A stretch of 64,000 bases of DNA from JAHRVQ01 sp963976815 (GCA_963976815.1 CAXBLU010000002.1:248001-312000), one strand, 5' to 3'; shown: positions 1 to 10,078, numbered from the stretch's first letter. Made by a program: numbers and translations. The notes: a model not told the origin generated them from the letters alone.

Positions 1-34
1 CTGAGAACAAAAGCCAACAAGGTGAGCCAGTCGA

Positions 35-1270
35 ATGAGTTATGAACTACAACCCAAGACAGAAGCCGGTAAAAAATTTGTAACAGCTGCAATGGGCGTG
101 ACCCAGCAACTTCGAGACAATGCTGGGGAGTCAGATCGATCAGGCGAAGTTCCGGCGGCGAGCTTTGATGAAGTGCGCAGGGCCGGAATCAGCGGTGCAT
201 TCCTTCCCGAAGAGTGTGGTGGCTTCGGTATGACTTCAATTCACGACTGGATGGTTGGTATGTCTAGACTTGGCCGGGGAGATGGCTCCGTTGCCATTGC
301 CATGAATATGCATCTTGCGGTGAGTCGAGGTCTTGCGGGAGCCTGGCGAGGGGGGATGGCATCGAATAATAAACCCATGACCGATCAGCTTGGCCAACAG
401 TTCGATCAGATTCTCGCCGGGACCATGCATATTTGCGCTACAGCAACCGAGCCCGGGAGTGATAACTTGCATCCCTTTACCGAAGCGACAAAGGTTGAAG
501 AGGGGTGGTTGATCAATGGGCTCAAAATATTTGTCACCGGGTCACCTATTGCATCTCACATTGCGATGAACCTACGAGTGCAAAGTAGCGAGGGCGATAC
601 AATCAGTTCAACCATTCTGCCGATTGAGACCAAAGGTGTTGTACCACTCGATGATTGGCAGGCAATGGGAATGAGAGGTTCTGGAAGTCAGTCGATTAAG
701 TTCGATAATGTGTTGGTGCCGAACCATGCCGTAAATCCGGTTGGTCCCTGGGGAAGATGGAGCGCCAATATGTTAATGAATCGGAACCTCGGCAATTTGC
801 CGCTTCTCGGTGTGTTTCTCGGTATTGCTGAGCATGCCTATGAGTTGGCTATTGCCTCGGCGACCGGTACTCAAAAAAAGGCTAAGCCACCCAGTGCAGA
901 GCTACCGGGTATTCAACATATGATAGGTGAAATGGAAGTGTTGTTGGCGACGGCCCGGGCGATGGTTGGTCAGATGGGAAGTATTGCAGATGACTTTGTT
1001 AGGGAGTTTGAGGGGCAAAAGATTCCCTTTGAGCGGGCCCATGAACTGCTAAAAGATCATCAAAGTATGAAGTGGGTGGTGAATAGAAACGCCATAGAAA
1101 TTGTCAATCGCGCTATGGATATTGTTGGCGGCGGTGGCTTTATGGATAAGCACCCGCTCTCCAGGCTTTATCGGGATGTCCGGGCTGGGCCATTTATGCA
1201 GCCTTACTCGCCGACTGAGGCCCGGGCTTATATCGGTAAAGTCGCATTAGGTATATACCCGAAAGCCTAG
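35..1270 (+). CDS. acyl-CoA dehydrogenase family flavoprotein
   Basis: A 411-residue protein with the usual acyl-CoA dehydrogenase length and order: helical N-domain, middle beta-domain and helical C-domain. The family signature TEPGSDN is at residues 138-144, followed by NGLKIFVTGSP at 161-171. The C-terminal GGGGF and a terminal motif with RAGPFMQPYSPTEA match the flavin-binding C-domain. Family members oxidise acyl-CoA thioesters at C2-C3 with FAD and pass electrons to ETF. The ATG start follows an AAGGTGA-like ribosome site. The acyl-CoA synthetase gene lies 148 bases downstream on the same strand, so this probably acts just after CoA activation. The substrate cannot be told from sequence. 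Confidence 0.88.
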   Translation: MSYELQPKTEAGKKFVTAAMGVTQQLRDNAGESDRSGEVPAASFDEVRRAGISGAFLPEECGGFGMTSIHDWMVGMSRLGRGDGSVAIAMNMHLAVSRGLAGAWRGGMASNNKPMTDQLGQQFDQILAGTMHICATATEPGSDNLHPFTEATKVEEGWLINGLKIFVTGSPIASHIAMNLRVQSSEGDTISSTILPIETKGVVPLDDWQAMGMRGSGSQSIKFDNVLVPNHAVNPVGPWGRWSANMLMNRNLGNLPLLGVFLGIAEHAYELAIASATGTQKKAKPPSAELPGIQHMIGEMEVLLATARAMVGQMGSIADDFVREFEGQKIPFERAHELLKDHQSMKWVVNRNAIEIVNRAMDIVGGGGFMDKHPLSRLYRDVRAGPFMQPYSPTEARAYIGKVALGIYPKA

Positions 1271-1418
1271 AGAGGTTAACTTCGGAGACTCAGAGGGTTC
1301 CGCTTAAACGTGAATTCCACAACTGCACTTCCAAGGGCGTAAATAGTAATGAGTCATCAATTACGCGACAACTGATCAACACTCTAAAAAGCAAAAACAA
1401 TAAAAAGTGAGAAATATT

Positions 1419-2960
1419 ATGGCTGTAAAACATTTTGACTGGACCCAATATCAGGCAGATATCCGCCCAGAAAAGGTCGCAATTATCGATCTTGATACCG
1501 GGCGCTCACTGACTTATCAATCTTTAGATAACAGGGCGAGTGCCCTGGCGGCGGGATTTCAAGCTAAAGGTATTGCGAAGGGCGATCGTGTTGCGTTGTT
1601 AATGCCTAATTGTCCCGAGTTTTTCGAGATTCAATTTGCTTGCGCTAAGGTTGGCGCCATTTGTCTCCCCTTAAATTGGCGGTTAACAGAAGCTGAACTC
1701 GAATACATACTGAATGACTCAACGCCGTCAGTTTTGATTTTTGACGGGTCCTTCGGCACAACGGCATCGTCACTGCTTTCACTGTGTAACATCAAACATG
1801 GATTGGAGCTGAGCCAGGACAATGCAACCTCACCGTACGAGGTACTGCTTGCAGGTGCTGGTGAATTGAAACCAGTGGAGTGTACCCATGACGATGTGTC
1901 GATGATTATGTACACCTCAGGTACAACTGGGCATCCAAAGGGTGCGCTGATCACCTTCGGTATGACATTTTATAATTGTGTAAATCTAGGCATTCCTTCG
2001 GCAATCTCAACCAAATCCGTTCAGCTGGTTGTACTGCCATTGTTCCACACCGGTGGGCTCAATTGTTACGCCAATCCGATCCTGCATGCCGGCGGACAGA
2101 TACTCCTAATGCGTGAATTCAATCCCGGTCGAGCCCTGGAGATTCTGGGAGACGCGGCTCTGGGCGTGACTCATTTCTTCGCGGTACCTGCCCCGTATCA
2201 ATTTATGATGCAGCATGCCGAGTTTGAGAATACCGACCTTAGTAGAATTGAAGCGGCGGGAGTGGGAGGTGCGCCCTGTGCTGAAGCCATCCTTCGAGGT
2301 TGGTTGGAGCGTGGTGTGCCGCTTATTCAAGGTTGGGGTATGACCGAGACCAGCCCCGGAGGTACGGGTCTCGATGCGTCTGAGGCGCTACGAAAAATAG
2401 GATCTGCGGGCAAAGCGTTGCTGCATACCGAAATTAAAATTGTCGGAGATGATGGAGAAACCTTAACCAATGGTGAGGTAGGTGAGTTGTTGATACGAGG
2501 GCCGAACATCACTCCTGGATATTGGAATAATCCCGCCGCAACAACAAAAACCTTTGTTGATGATTGGTTAATGACCGGGGATGCTGCAAGGCAGGATGAA
2601 GAAGGTTTTCTCTACATTGTCGATCGCTGGAAAGACATGTACATCTCAGGTGGTGAAAACGTTTACCCCGCTGAGGTCGAGAACGTGCTGTATCAATTGC
2701 CTCAAGTCGCCGAGGCCGGGGTAATTGGTGTCCCCGATGAACGCTGGGGTGAAACCGGTAAGGCGGTATTGGTACTGAAGCCGGGAGAATTACTGGAGCC
2801 CGACGATGTGATTGCCCATTGTCTGAAAAAGTTGGCGAAATTTAAGGTGCCGCAAAGCGTCTCGTTTATTGATGCCTTGCCGCGGAATGCGACAGGTAAA
2901 GTCCTCAAGCGGACATTAAGGGATATGTTTGTTGATCCTGATGCGGCCAAAATTTCATAG
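1419..2960 (+). CDS. AMP-dependent acyl-CoA synthetase/ligase
   Basis: A 513-residue ANL-superfamily adenylate-forming enzyme. The P-loop TSGTTGHPKG sits at about residues 166-175, the QGWGMTETS motif is central, and the C-terminal PRNATGKVLKR carries the catalytic lysine region. It would activate a carboxylic acid to its acyl-AMP and then acyl-CoA. The overall pattern (YTSGTTGHPKG, DMYISGGENVYP) resembles medium or long-chain and feruloyl-type ligases, but specificity is not readable. An in-frame GTG lies 12 bases upstream. I prefer the ATG, whose product begins MAVKHFDW. It is probably paired functionally with the acyl-CoA dehydrogenase upstream. Confidence 0.9.
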   Translation: MAVKHFDWTQYQADIRPEKVAIIDLDTGRSLTYQSLDNRASALAAGFQAKGIAKGDRVALLMPNCPEFFEIQFACAKVGAICLPLNWRLTEAELEYILNDSTPSVLIFDGSFGTTASSLLSLCNIKHGLELSQDNATSPYEVLLAGAGELKPVECTHDDVSMIMYTSGTTGHPKGALITFGMTFYNCVNLGIPSAISTKSVQLVVLPLFHTGGLNCYANPILHAGGQILLMREFNPGRALEILGDAALGVTHFFAVPAPYQFMMQHAEFENTDLSRIEAAGVGGAPCAEAILRGWLERGVPLIQGWGMTETSPGGTGLDASEALRKIGSAGKALLHTEIKIVGDDGETLTNGEVGELLIRGPNITPGYWNNPAATTKTFVDDWLMTGDAARQDEEGFLYIVDRWKDMYISGGENVYPAEVENVLYQLPQVAEAGVIGVPDERWGETGKAVLVLKPGELLEPDDVIAHCLKKLAKFKVPQSVSFIDALPRNATGKVLKRTLRDMFVDPDAAKIS

Positions 2961-3095
2961 ATTTTTCGTTTCGTGGTTGGGGGTTGAGCTGTCTGACCCG
3001 CTGTAGGGTCCAAAATTGACGCTATACTGTGCTGGAGCACTTATTCAGCCCTTAATCCGCCATTAATCAATAGGGCCCGACCGGCCGACTTCGAA

Positions 3096-5345
3096 ATGGA
3101 AAAAATAGACGACAAGGTTTCCTGCCAGGTTTTAGAAGCCATGTTTCTCGCGTGCGATCAAAAAGCAATTGACGTTGACTGGGTGCTAGCAACAATTCCC
3201 TTCGATCGGGCGTACATTTCCCACAAAACCAACTTTATTGATTGGTCAAGTTTTGTTGAGTTGGCTGGCAGAATTGGGAGTCGTCTATCCGAGCAGGAAG
3301 TGCTTGAACTGGCTGAGGTGAGTTATCGATATCCAGTCTATAAAATATGGCGCCTGATCGGGCTGCTTCGGTTTAACCTCTTCGGATTCTATCACTACGT
3401 GTTTGGTGAAGATGGACCTGTGCCAAAACTGTACCCGATTAAAGCTGAAACGCTCATATCCGAGCCGCTGCTTCGACAACTTACCGTACGGTACGTTGTT
3501 CCAGAGGAACTCGAACCCTGCGAATTGATCTTTAAGGTGCTTGAAGGTCAGGCCAGAGGCATTTCTAAGTTTCTAGGGTACGAGGCGGCAGAGGTCAAGG
3601 CGGTTTATTCCAATCGGCAGGTTGAAATAGATATTCGGGTGCCCCACGAGACTGGATTGTGGCCAAAGATTAGGCGAATTATATTGTTTCCCTTTACCTG
3701 GCGTCAGAGCTTGCGGGCACTGCAGGAGACCCAGGAAGCGTTAACGCAACTCCAGAAAAACTTGTCTGAAGAATCCTATCGACTGGCGGAAGAACGAGAA
3801 AACTCCCGCCTTATGCAACAGCAATTGAACATGGTGCTAGGCAACCAGTCCCTGCTGCTCTGGACCATGGATATGAACATGGTAATGACCTACGTTTCCG
3901 AATCGATTCAGGCATATCTTGGCTACACCGTAGAGGAGATGCTTGCGTTGCCAACATTGGCAGCTGTGGGTGAACAAAGCCAGGAAGATGCAATGAAAAT
4001 GTTTGCGGACTACCTTGCCCGGGAATCTACTGGGGACCCATTTATGGGTACAGATTCCATCCGGATGCTTCAGATCCGCAAGGACGGTTCAACATTTTGG
4101 AGTGAAAATTATGTGTCCTTTTTTCGTGATGATGAGGGCAATGCCCAGGGGGTTGTAGGTTTGTCAGTTGATGTCAGCGAAATCATCAATCAGGAAGCAC
4201 GAGAAGAATTGCTCCGCCAACAAATCCAAAGCCTCAGGCAGAAGGAAGTCATTAGTCTTGTGGCTGGAGGGATTGCACACGATTTTAACAATTCACTTCA
4301 GGCTATTATGGGTTTTGCAGAACTGGTGCTAGATCGGTCCGTGACCTACTCATTGCCCCGTGAAGTGATCGAATTGCAAAATCAGATTCTGAAATCATCG
4401 GGATCCGCTGCAGATTTGGTAAAAAAACTCCTGGCCCTCAGTAGTCAACAAACCCTAAATAAAAGAAGAATGAATGTAAGTGTGTGGCTGGCTGAATTTT
4501 TGCCAATTGCGAACAGTATTCTTGGCAGAAACATTGAATTGAATATTGTTGCGGACAATGGAAATGAAATCTATGCGGATCCGTTGCAGTTAGAAAGAGC
4601 GCTAATCAACTTAATGGTGAATGCTAAGGATGCAATGCAGGGTGCTGGTGTTTTGACTATCCGGAGCCGGATAATTACCGCGGACACCACACTAGGCCTA
4701 CCAAAGGAAATGGCTGGCCAACAATATGTTGAGCTAGCAGTCGAAGACTCCGGGGTCGGCATCCCAGAGTCAGTTGTTAGTCGAATATTTGATCCGTTCT
4801 TTACCCTCAAAGATACTGAAAAAGGCACGGGTCTTGGGCTTGCTGTGACATCGGGAATCGTGGATCAGCATGAAGGTTTTATACAGGCGTCGAACCTTGA
4901 AGCTGGAGGTGCTGCGTTTCGAATGTACTTCCCACTTTTCACGGCAAAGGCGGCGCAGGAGAATCTGAACGTACCGGTATTTTCCTGTGAACAGCTCAAA
5001 ATACTTCTAGTTGATGATGAGGATAATGTGCGGGAGCTGTGTCGATCCTTTCTCGAGGCTGAAGGAGCAATAGTCACGGAAGCTAATTCGGGTGAGGTCG
5101 CGGTTGCTGATGCCAGCTATCAAGCTTTTGATCTTATTATTATGGATGTTTTGATGCCGGGGATGCGCGGTAATGTAGCGGCGCAAAAGATTCGTGCTCA
5201 ACGACCGAATCAGTCCATATTATTTATAACCGGATATGCCGGAAGCAAAGAGGTTGTGGATGATCTTGCGAGCGAGGTTGTGCTGCCAAAACCCTTCCGA
5301 AAATCCGAGTTGACCGAAGCCGTGCAGCGAACAATAAATCGATAG
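3096..5345 (+). CDS. PAS sensor histidine kinase with C-terminal receiver domain
   Basis: A 749-residue soluble hybrid kinase. Residues 1-200 form an N-terminal region I do not recognise, followed by a coiled coil at about 205-245. A PAS/PAC domain covers about 245-365. The H-box GGIAHDFNNSLQ places the phospho-histidine at H395. The HATPase has its N-box at about 505-513, DSGVGIP at 551-557 and GTGLGLA at 577-583. The receiver covers about 634-748 with phospho-acceptor D684 and K732 in the PKPF motif. No membrane segment is visible, so it probably senses a cytoplasmic signal. No output regulator is adjacent. It converges with the ABC permease gene, 30 bases away. Confidence 0.88.
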   Translation: MEKIDDKVSCQVLEAMFLACDQKAIDVDWVLATIPFDRAYISHKTNFIDWSSFVELAGRIGSRLSEQEVLELAEVSYRYPVYKIWRLIGLLRFNLFGFYHYVFGEDGPVPKLYPIKAETLISEPLLRQLTVRYVVPEELEPCELIFKVLEGQARGISKFLGYEAAEVKAVYSNRQVEIDIRVPHETGLWPKIRRIILFPFTWRQSLRALQETQEALTQLQKNLSEESYRLAEERENSRLMQQQLNMVLGNQSLLLWTMDMNMVMTYVSESIQAYLGYTVEEMLALPTLAAVGEQSQEDAMKMFADYLARESTGDPFMGTDSIRMLQIRKDGSTFWSENYVSFFRDDEGNAQGVVGLSVDVSEIINQEAREELLRQQIQSLRQKEVISLVAGGIAHDFNNSLQAIMGFAELVLDRSVTYSLPREVIELQNQILKSSGSAADLVKKLLALSSQQTLNKRRMNVSVWLAEFLPIANSILGRNIELNIVADNGNEIYADPLQLERALINLMVNAKDAMQGAGVLTIRSRIITADTTLGLPKEMAGQQYVELAVEDSGVGIPESVVSRIFDPFFTLKDTEKGTGLGLAVTSGIVDQHEGFIQASNLEAGGAAFRMYFPLFTAKAAQENLNVPVFSCEQLKILLVDDEDNVRELCRSFLEAEGAIVTEANSGEVAVADASYQAFDLIIMDVLMPGMRGNVAAQKIRAQRPNQSILFITGYAGSKEVVDDLASEVVLPKPFRKSELTEAVQRTINR

Positions 5346-5375
5346 ACCTCAAATAGTGAGTAGCCCTTACTGCAT

Positions 5376-6539
5376 CTAGTTATTGAGGATGCTCTCTCGT
5401 TCCATTAGTTTTGCGGTTGCTGCCGCAATGGCAACGCTGATCAGCAGTGAAGTTCCGGCGGATAGGAAGTAGGCAATGACCGGTACTGCTGTCCCCCCAA
5501 GCACGTCGACCAGGAGCAGGTGTTGCCCCAGGATTGGAATGGCAAACATCCAATCCTGAGTTGCCACTGGATTGAACATTGTATAGAGCATGGGCAAGAC
5601 CGGTAGAAAATTCAGCAGGCCAATATAGGACTGGGCATCCTTAAATGACTTGGCAAACATTCCTAGTAGCATTTGCAAGCTGGAGGCAAGCAAAGCGAGT
5701 GGCGTCATACCGAGGAACATGAGCAAAATTTGCTGCCAGGTAATTGAAAAATCCATGCCAATTTGTTCCAGTGGAACCTGCAGCATCGCGACGATACATA
5801 ACAATAATGTTAGCAGCATTCCAGAGGCGGAAAACAAGCTGGCGGCTAACCATTTACCCAATACAATGTGGTACCGAAGTACGGGATTCAGTAACAGTGG
5901 TTCCAGTGACTTCCTTTCTCGTTCGCCGGCGGTAGTATCAACAGCAAGCCCCATGCCGGCGACAAAGGCCGAGAGGATGATATACAAAGGTATAAAATTA
6001 AGCGCTGTAGCGGTGCGTTCCTGACGGCTGGCTGTATCCTGGTCCTGAATTGATAGGACCTGCATGAGTTGAGGGGAAACGCCACGAACGACTAGTCGAA
6101 GTGCTGCTGTTTCATTGTTGTATGCATGCAAGAGCTCCCGGACATCGACGATTGATTGTCTCGCATCGGTTCTAGATCCATCCTGGACCAGGGTCAGAGG
6201 AATAGTTTCGAAATCCGCCAACCGGTACTGATAGTCTTCCGGAATAATCAGTACAAGTTCTACCTCTTGATCGCGTACGGCCTGCTCTGGGTCACCGTTG
6301 AATGCTTCAAGGGTGACGTGTCGTTCGTTAAGCCATTGGACGAGTTCCGGTGCATTTTCGGCACCAACCATCGGAATTGTGATGGCCTCTTCATTGGTTC
6401 GCAATTCAATGATGGTGGTGAGAAGGAAGTAGACGAGCACCGGCGCAAGTACAGGAAATAAAAATGCGGACATCAGGGCGCGACGGTCTCTGCGACCATC
6501 CTTAAATTCTTTCAGGAGAACTGCGGTTATTGTATGCAT
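5376..6539 (-). CDS. ABC-2 type (NatB-like) transporter permease
   Basis: A 387-residue membrane protein with one N-terminal transmembrane helix (about 23-43), a large extracytoplasmic domain of about 140 residues, and a C-terminal bundle of about five helices. The sequence TAGERERKSLEPLLL between helices is typical of NatB/ABC-2 permeases. The start codon overlaps the stop of the ATPase gene by one base, which implies coupled translation with its partner. It would form the channel of an exporter. The cargo (sodium, lipid or drug) cannot be decided from sequence. Confidence 0.85.
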   Translation of the reverse strand: MHTITAVLLKEFKDGRRDRRALMSAFLFPVLAPVLVYFLLTTIIELRTNEEAITIPMVGAENAPELVQWLNERHVTLEAFNGDPEQAVRDQEVELVLIIPEDYQYRLADFETIPLTLVQDGSRTDARQSIVDVRELLHAYNNETAALRLVVRGVSPQLMQVLSIQDQDTASRQERTATALNFIPLYIILSAFVAGMGLAVDTTAGERERKSLEPLLLNPVLRYHIVLGKWLAASLFSASGMLLTLLLCIVAMLQVPLEQIGMDFSITWQQILLMFLGMTPLALLASSLQMLLGMFAKSFKDAQSYIGLLNFLPVLPMLYTMFNPVATQDWMFAIPILGQHLLLVDVLGGTAVPVIAYFLSAGTSLLISVAIAAATAKLMERESILNN

Positions 6540-7258
6540 CAGATGCCTTCCACCAGTTTTACGAAGGCATCCTCAAGATTGTCGTCACCGGCAGCGGCAC
6601 GTATCTCGTCTGCGGTACCGCTCGAAACCACCTTGCCATTCGAGATGATTACGATTTGATCGCAGAGCCGATTAACTTCGTGCATAAGGTGACTTGAAAA
6701 CAACACGGTGACCCCGCGACTCTTCAATTCGGAAATAATCTCTCGAACCGTTCGTGTGGTCATAACATCTAGACCATTAGTCGGTTCATCGAGCAATATA
6801 TTGTGGGGCTCATGAATCATGGCCCGGCAAAGGCAGACCTTCATTCGTTCGCCGAGGGAAAATCCTTCGGTTCTTCGGTCTGCGATATTTTCCATGTCTA
6901 GTAGTCGAATTAATTCGTTCGTACGTTGTTCTAACAATTCTCCGGGTACCTGTTGTAGCTGACCAAAGTATTGAATGTGCTCTCTTGCGCTTAACCGAGC
7001 GTACAGGCCGTGACTGTCGGGAAGTACTCCCATTCTCTGTTGGGCCTGTAGTCGCTGGCTCTGGATATCGATACCGTCTACATACGCTTGACCTGCATCC
7101 TGCTTCAGGAGCCCGTAAATGATTCTCAGGGTCGTGGATTTCCCAGCGCCGTTGGGACCTAGGATCCCAGTGACCTGGCCATCCCGCGCCGTAAAGGAGA
7201 CATCGTCGACGGCCTTAATCTGACCGAAGGATTTTTTGAGTTGGTTTACCTCAATCAT
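6539..7258 (-). CDS. ABC transporter ATP-binding protein (NatA-like)
   Basis: A 239-residue ABC ATPase. Walker A GPNGAGKST is at residues 34-42, the signature loop FSLGERMKV at about 133-141, and Walker B with ILLDEPTNGLD follows, then an SSHLMHEV H-loop. The ATPase overlaps the upstream hydrolase gene by 8 bases and the permease gene by one, so all three genes form one operon. It powers the ABC-2 permease. The signature reads LGERM rather than the classic LSGGQ, as is common in NatA-type exporters. Confidence 0.9.
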   Translation of the reverse strand: MIEVNQLKKSFGQIKAVDDVSFTARDGQVTGILGPNGAGKSTTLRIIYGLLKQDAGQAYVDGIDIQSQRLQAQQRMGVLPDSHGLYARLSAREHIQYFGQLQQVPGELLEQRTNELIRLLDMENIADRRTEGFSLGERMKVCLCRAMIHEPHNILLDEPTNGLDVMTTRTVREIISELKSRGVTVLFSSHLMHEVNRLCDQIVIISNGKVVSSGTADEIRAAAGDDNLEDAFVKLVEGI

Positions 7259-8777
7259 CCTTTATATCCTTTGTTTTCTCTGATTCATGTTCCTGCTTGT
7301 CCCCTCCTTTATTATCTCCTTCATAGCCTGCTCCAGAGAAATCGGTAAAAAATGGTGGCCGCAAAATATTATCTGCACAGCTTGTATTGATGCCTTGCAC
7401 CGATGCCCCCTCGATAAACTGTTGGACAATACGAGGTATGCAGCCGTTCAGTAGTGTGCTGTGTCCAGCCCCGGGAACAATAATGTGTTCAGCGTTGGCT
7501 AAAAATGCGTGGGTCTCTTTTGCGTAACGTGGCGGCGTTATGGGGTCAAGTTTTCCCGAAAGAAGCAGGGTTGGGACATTTGTTTGGACGGGCTCAAAGT
7601 AGTCCTTGCTAACTTTTGTATGGGGCCAAAAGGTACAAATTGAATCCAGTATCTCGGTGAGGGGGTTGTCGAACTGGGCTGCTTTGAATTCTTCAGTGAC
7701 AAGCTGCATGTCTTCGGCACATAGGACCGAAGACATCATGCCAGCACTCAGGGCCATATCCTCGTCGGCGTTAAGAAAACCGAAAGTGATAAAGGGTGTG
7801 TAATTCTTTTTGTAAGCTTCTTCGATAGCGAGGGGTAATAGTCTGCTTAAGGTGCGGTCGTACAGGACACTGCGAATGAGTCTGTTGATGAGGGGCGCTT
7901 CCAGATAGGCTTCCAGTTTTTTACCGGTCAGTGGGTGAGTGAAATGAATCAGTTCCTGTTCAATCTCTAGTCTGGAGATTAGAGCGTTCAGGTGTTCCGC
8001 CAGTTTTGGAAATGCGTCCTGACAGCCCGCGTCTTCATGACAATCTTTCACAACTTGATCAAAGGCTGCCTGGGCATCTACTGCCACGTTTGCTGGTATG
8101 ACCATGGTGGTAGGCGCCACTGCATCGAGTGTCATTGTTCGAACGGTATCAGGATGGCGACGTACGTAAACTAACGCGGCACGGGTACCGTAAGAGATGC
8201 CGACTAGATTAATTTGGTCATAGCCTAAAACCTGCCGAACTTCATTTAAGTCGTCCATTGCAATCGGTGTTGTGTATTGGGTGGTATCTGCTTTGATTGT
8301 GGTGAGGCATTTTTTCAGGGTGCCGAGTTGGGTTTCCATCGCCTCAGCCAGAGTAACGCTGAAGGCATGGTTGCTGAGAACGTTGTTACAGGCGAGTGAG
8401 TTGGAGCTTCCGGTCCCCCGTTGATCGACCAGGACAATATCTCTATCTCGAGATAGAGAAGAAAGTTGTCGAAACACAAAAGGTCCTGTTTTTACCGCAG
8501 ATTGTCCGGGGCCTCCGGCGAGAAAAAATATTGGATCTGGCGCAGGTTTAGAAATTCTTGCGGGTATAACCATAACGTTAAGGGAGATTTTTCGACCCTG
8601 ACCGGTGGCGCGATTTTCAAAAACTTCAACCTTGCCGCAAAAACTTTCATCAATCAGATGCTGGATTCGAGCATCTACCTCTTTGTTGCAGGGGCTAAGG
8701 AGATCTGAACGTGGCGTGGCTGCCAGCACGTCGGGGAGAGCTAAACAAAGGCATAAAAATGCAGCGAGACGGACCAT
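7251..8777 (-). CDS. exported alpha/beta hydrolase with TAP-like C-terminal domain
   Basis: A 508-residue protein with a cleavable signal peptide (hydrophobic core at about residues 3-17, likely cut near LAA). The oxyanion region FFLAGGPGQSA precedes the nucleophile elbow GISYG, giving Ser195. C-terminal LSGKLDPITPP and GAGHSTL supply the acid and the histidine. This is the tripeptidyl-aminopeptidase/proline-iminopeptidase-like S33 architecture, acting in the periplasm. The ATG is chosen because it gives a compact signal peptide; an in-frame TTG lies 9 bases upstream. It is the first gene of the operon with the ABC exporter. The C-tail is rich in Lys, Asp and Glu. Confidence 0.85.
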   Translation of the reverse strand: MVRLAAFLCLCLALPDVLAATPRSDLLSPCNKEVDARIQHLIDESFCGKVEVFENRATGQGRKISLNVMVIPARISKPAPDPIFFLAGGPGQSAVKTGPFVFRQLSSLSRDRDIVLVDQRGTGSSNSLACNNVLSNHAFSVTLAEAMETQLGTLKKCLTTIKADTTQYTTPIAMDDLNEVRQVLGYDQINLVGISYGTRAALVYVRRHPDTVRTMTLDAVAPTTMVIPANVAVDAQAAFDQVVKDCHEDAGCQDAFPKLAEHLNALISRLEIEQELIHFTHPLTGKKLEAYLEAPLINRLIRSVLYDRTLSRLLPLAIEEAYKKNYTPFITFGFLNADEDMALSAGMMSSVLCAEDMQLVTEEFKAAQFDNPLTEILDSICTFWPHTKVSKDYFEPVQTNVPTLLLSGKLDPITPPRYAKETHAFLANAEHIIVPGAGHSTLLNGCIPRIVQQFIEGASVQGINTSCADNILRPPFFTDFSGAGYEGDNKGGDKQEHESEKTKDIKDD

Positions 8778-8919
8778 AGATGGCAAACAACGTTAGGGCA
8801 CAGGCGCTAATGTAACAAATTGCAGCCAATATTCATTGTTCACATTTAGTAGATATTCCTGGCTGGCAAAACATTCGTGCAAAGTCTAGAGTGACGCAGA
8901 TTCAATCTAGGCAGGTACA

Positions 8920-10017
8920 ATGACAAAACTCTGGACCCCTCTATGTGATCAGCTCGGAATCCAATATCCAATATTCGGGTTTGCCCATGATGTCGCGACG
9001 GTTGCAGCGATCACTAATGCTGGAGGCTATGGCGTATATGGCGCGACTCGACGTTTTCCCGAGGAAATTGAAGCGGAGCTCGCTATGATCAGATCCTTAG
9101 TCGGAGACAAACCCTTTGGTGTTGACCTTGTCTTACCGCCAGGTATGCCAGCACATAATTCCAGGGCAGCAATTGAAGCGGAAATCCCCCAGCAACATAA
9201 AGAATTTGTCGAGAGTTTAATTGATCGCTATCAGGTGCCCGCAGCAACTGGACCCGGTATGAGAACCCGATTTATTCGTTCAATGGAGATTGAGCAGGCG
9301 CAAATTCGAGCGGTTCTGGATTCCAGCGTCAATATGTTTGCCTGTGGTATTGGTTCACCGCCGGAAGTGATGCGAGAGGCTAAAAATCGCGGCAAAACAA
9401 CCCTGGCACTAATAGGGAGTCCCCATCATGTGCAGCGAGCAGTTGCCTCTGGAGTCGAAATGCTTGTCGCCCAGGGCTATGACGCAGGCGCACATACCGG
9501 TCCTATTGGCACCTATTCCCTGGTGCCACAAATTGTTGATGCGGCCGGTGACATACCGGTACTGGTTGCCGGTGGCGTTGGAACTGGGCGTCATGTTGCT
9601 GCGGCGCTGGCCATGGGTGCAGCGGGAGTCTGGATGGGCACCGCCTGGCTGCTCTCCAGGGAACATCAAGGCCATATGCACCCTGTTAATACAGAGAAAT
9701 TAAAACAGGCCGGTAGTGGTGACACGGTTATTACGCGATCGGAGTCGGGCAAAACCTTCCGCCAGGTTAGATCCGGGTGGAGTCAGGCCTGGGAGGCTGA
9801 GGACGCGCCAACCCCGCTCAAGATGCCCTATCAAGATGTATTGGTGGGTGATCTGCTGGGTGCAATCGAAGAACATGACATTGAACCCTTGATTCATTCA
9901 GGGGCGGGCCAAAGCATTGGCTACTTCAATGAGGTGAAGCCCGTACAAGTGATTATGGATGAGCTGGTAGAAGAGGCATCTACGGTGCTTCGTCAGCAGT
10001 CATCATTTCTTCGCTAG
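8920..10017 (+). CDS. nitronate monooxygenase / 2-nitropropane dioxygenase family protein
   Basis: A 365-residue TIM-barrel flavoprotein. The N-terminal QLGIQYPIFGF, the AQGYDAGAHTG motif and the phosphate-binding GGVGTGRHVAAALAMGAAGV stretch are characteristic of FMN-binding nitronate monooxygenase relatives. Such enzymes oxidise alkyl nitronates, and many homologues have no tested substrate. It reads divergently from the hydrolase/ABC operon across 142 bases. The MATE gene follows 61 bases downstream. Function beyond an FMN-dependent oxidoreductase is inference. Confidence 0.8.
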   Translation: MTKLWTPLCDQLGIQYPIFGFAHDVATVAAITNAGGYGVYGATRRFPEEIEAELAMIRSLVGDKPFGVDLVLPPGMPAHNSRAAIEAEIPQQHKEFVESLIDRYQVPAATGPGMRTRFIRSMEIEQAQIRAVLDSSVNMFACGIGSPPEVMREAKNRGKTTLALIGSPHHVQRAVASGVEMLVAQGYDAGAHTGPIGTYSLVPQIVDAAGDIPVLVAGGVGTGRHVAAALAMGAAGVWMGTAWLLSREHQGHMHPVNTEKLKQAGSGDTVITRSESGKTFRQVRSGWSQAWEAEDAPTPLKMPYQDVLVGDLLGAIEEHDIEPLIHSGAGQSIGYFNEVKPVQVIMDELVEEASTVLRQQSSFLR

Positions 10018-10078
10018 TTTATAAGCTTTAACCGAGTATTTATCTTATCTATTTGATTTCTAATATGTTGACCAAATT

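Noticed and set aside
2994..3011. short GACCC/GGGTC inverted repeat before the hybrid kinase gene as a REP element or terminator
   Set aside because: The stem is only 5 bp with no T-run; the similarity to the REP word is weak.
3016..3044. TTGACG with ACTTAT as a sigma-70 promoter for the hybrid kinase
   Set aside because: The spacing is right but the -10 matches only three of six positions; not enough to call.
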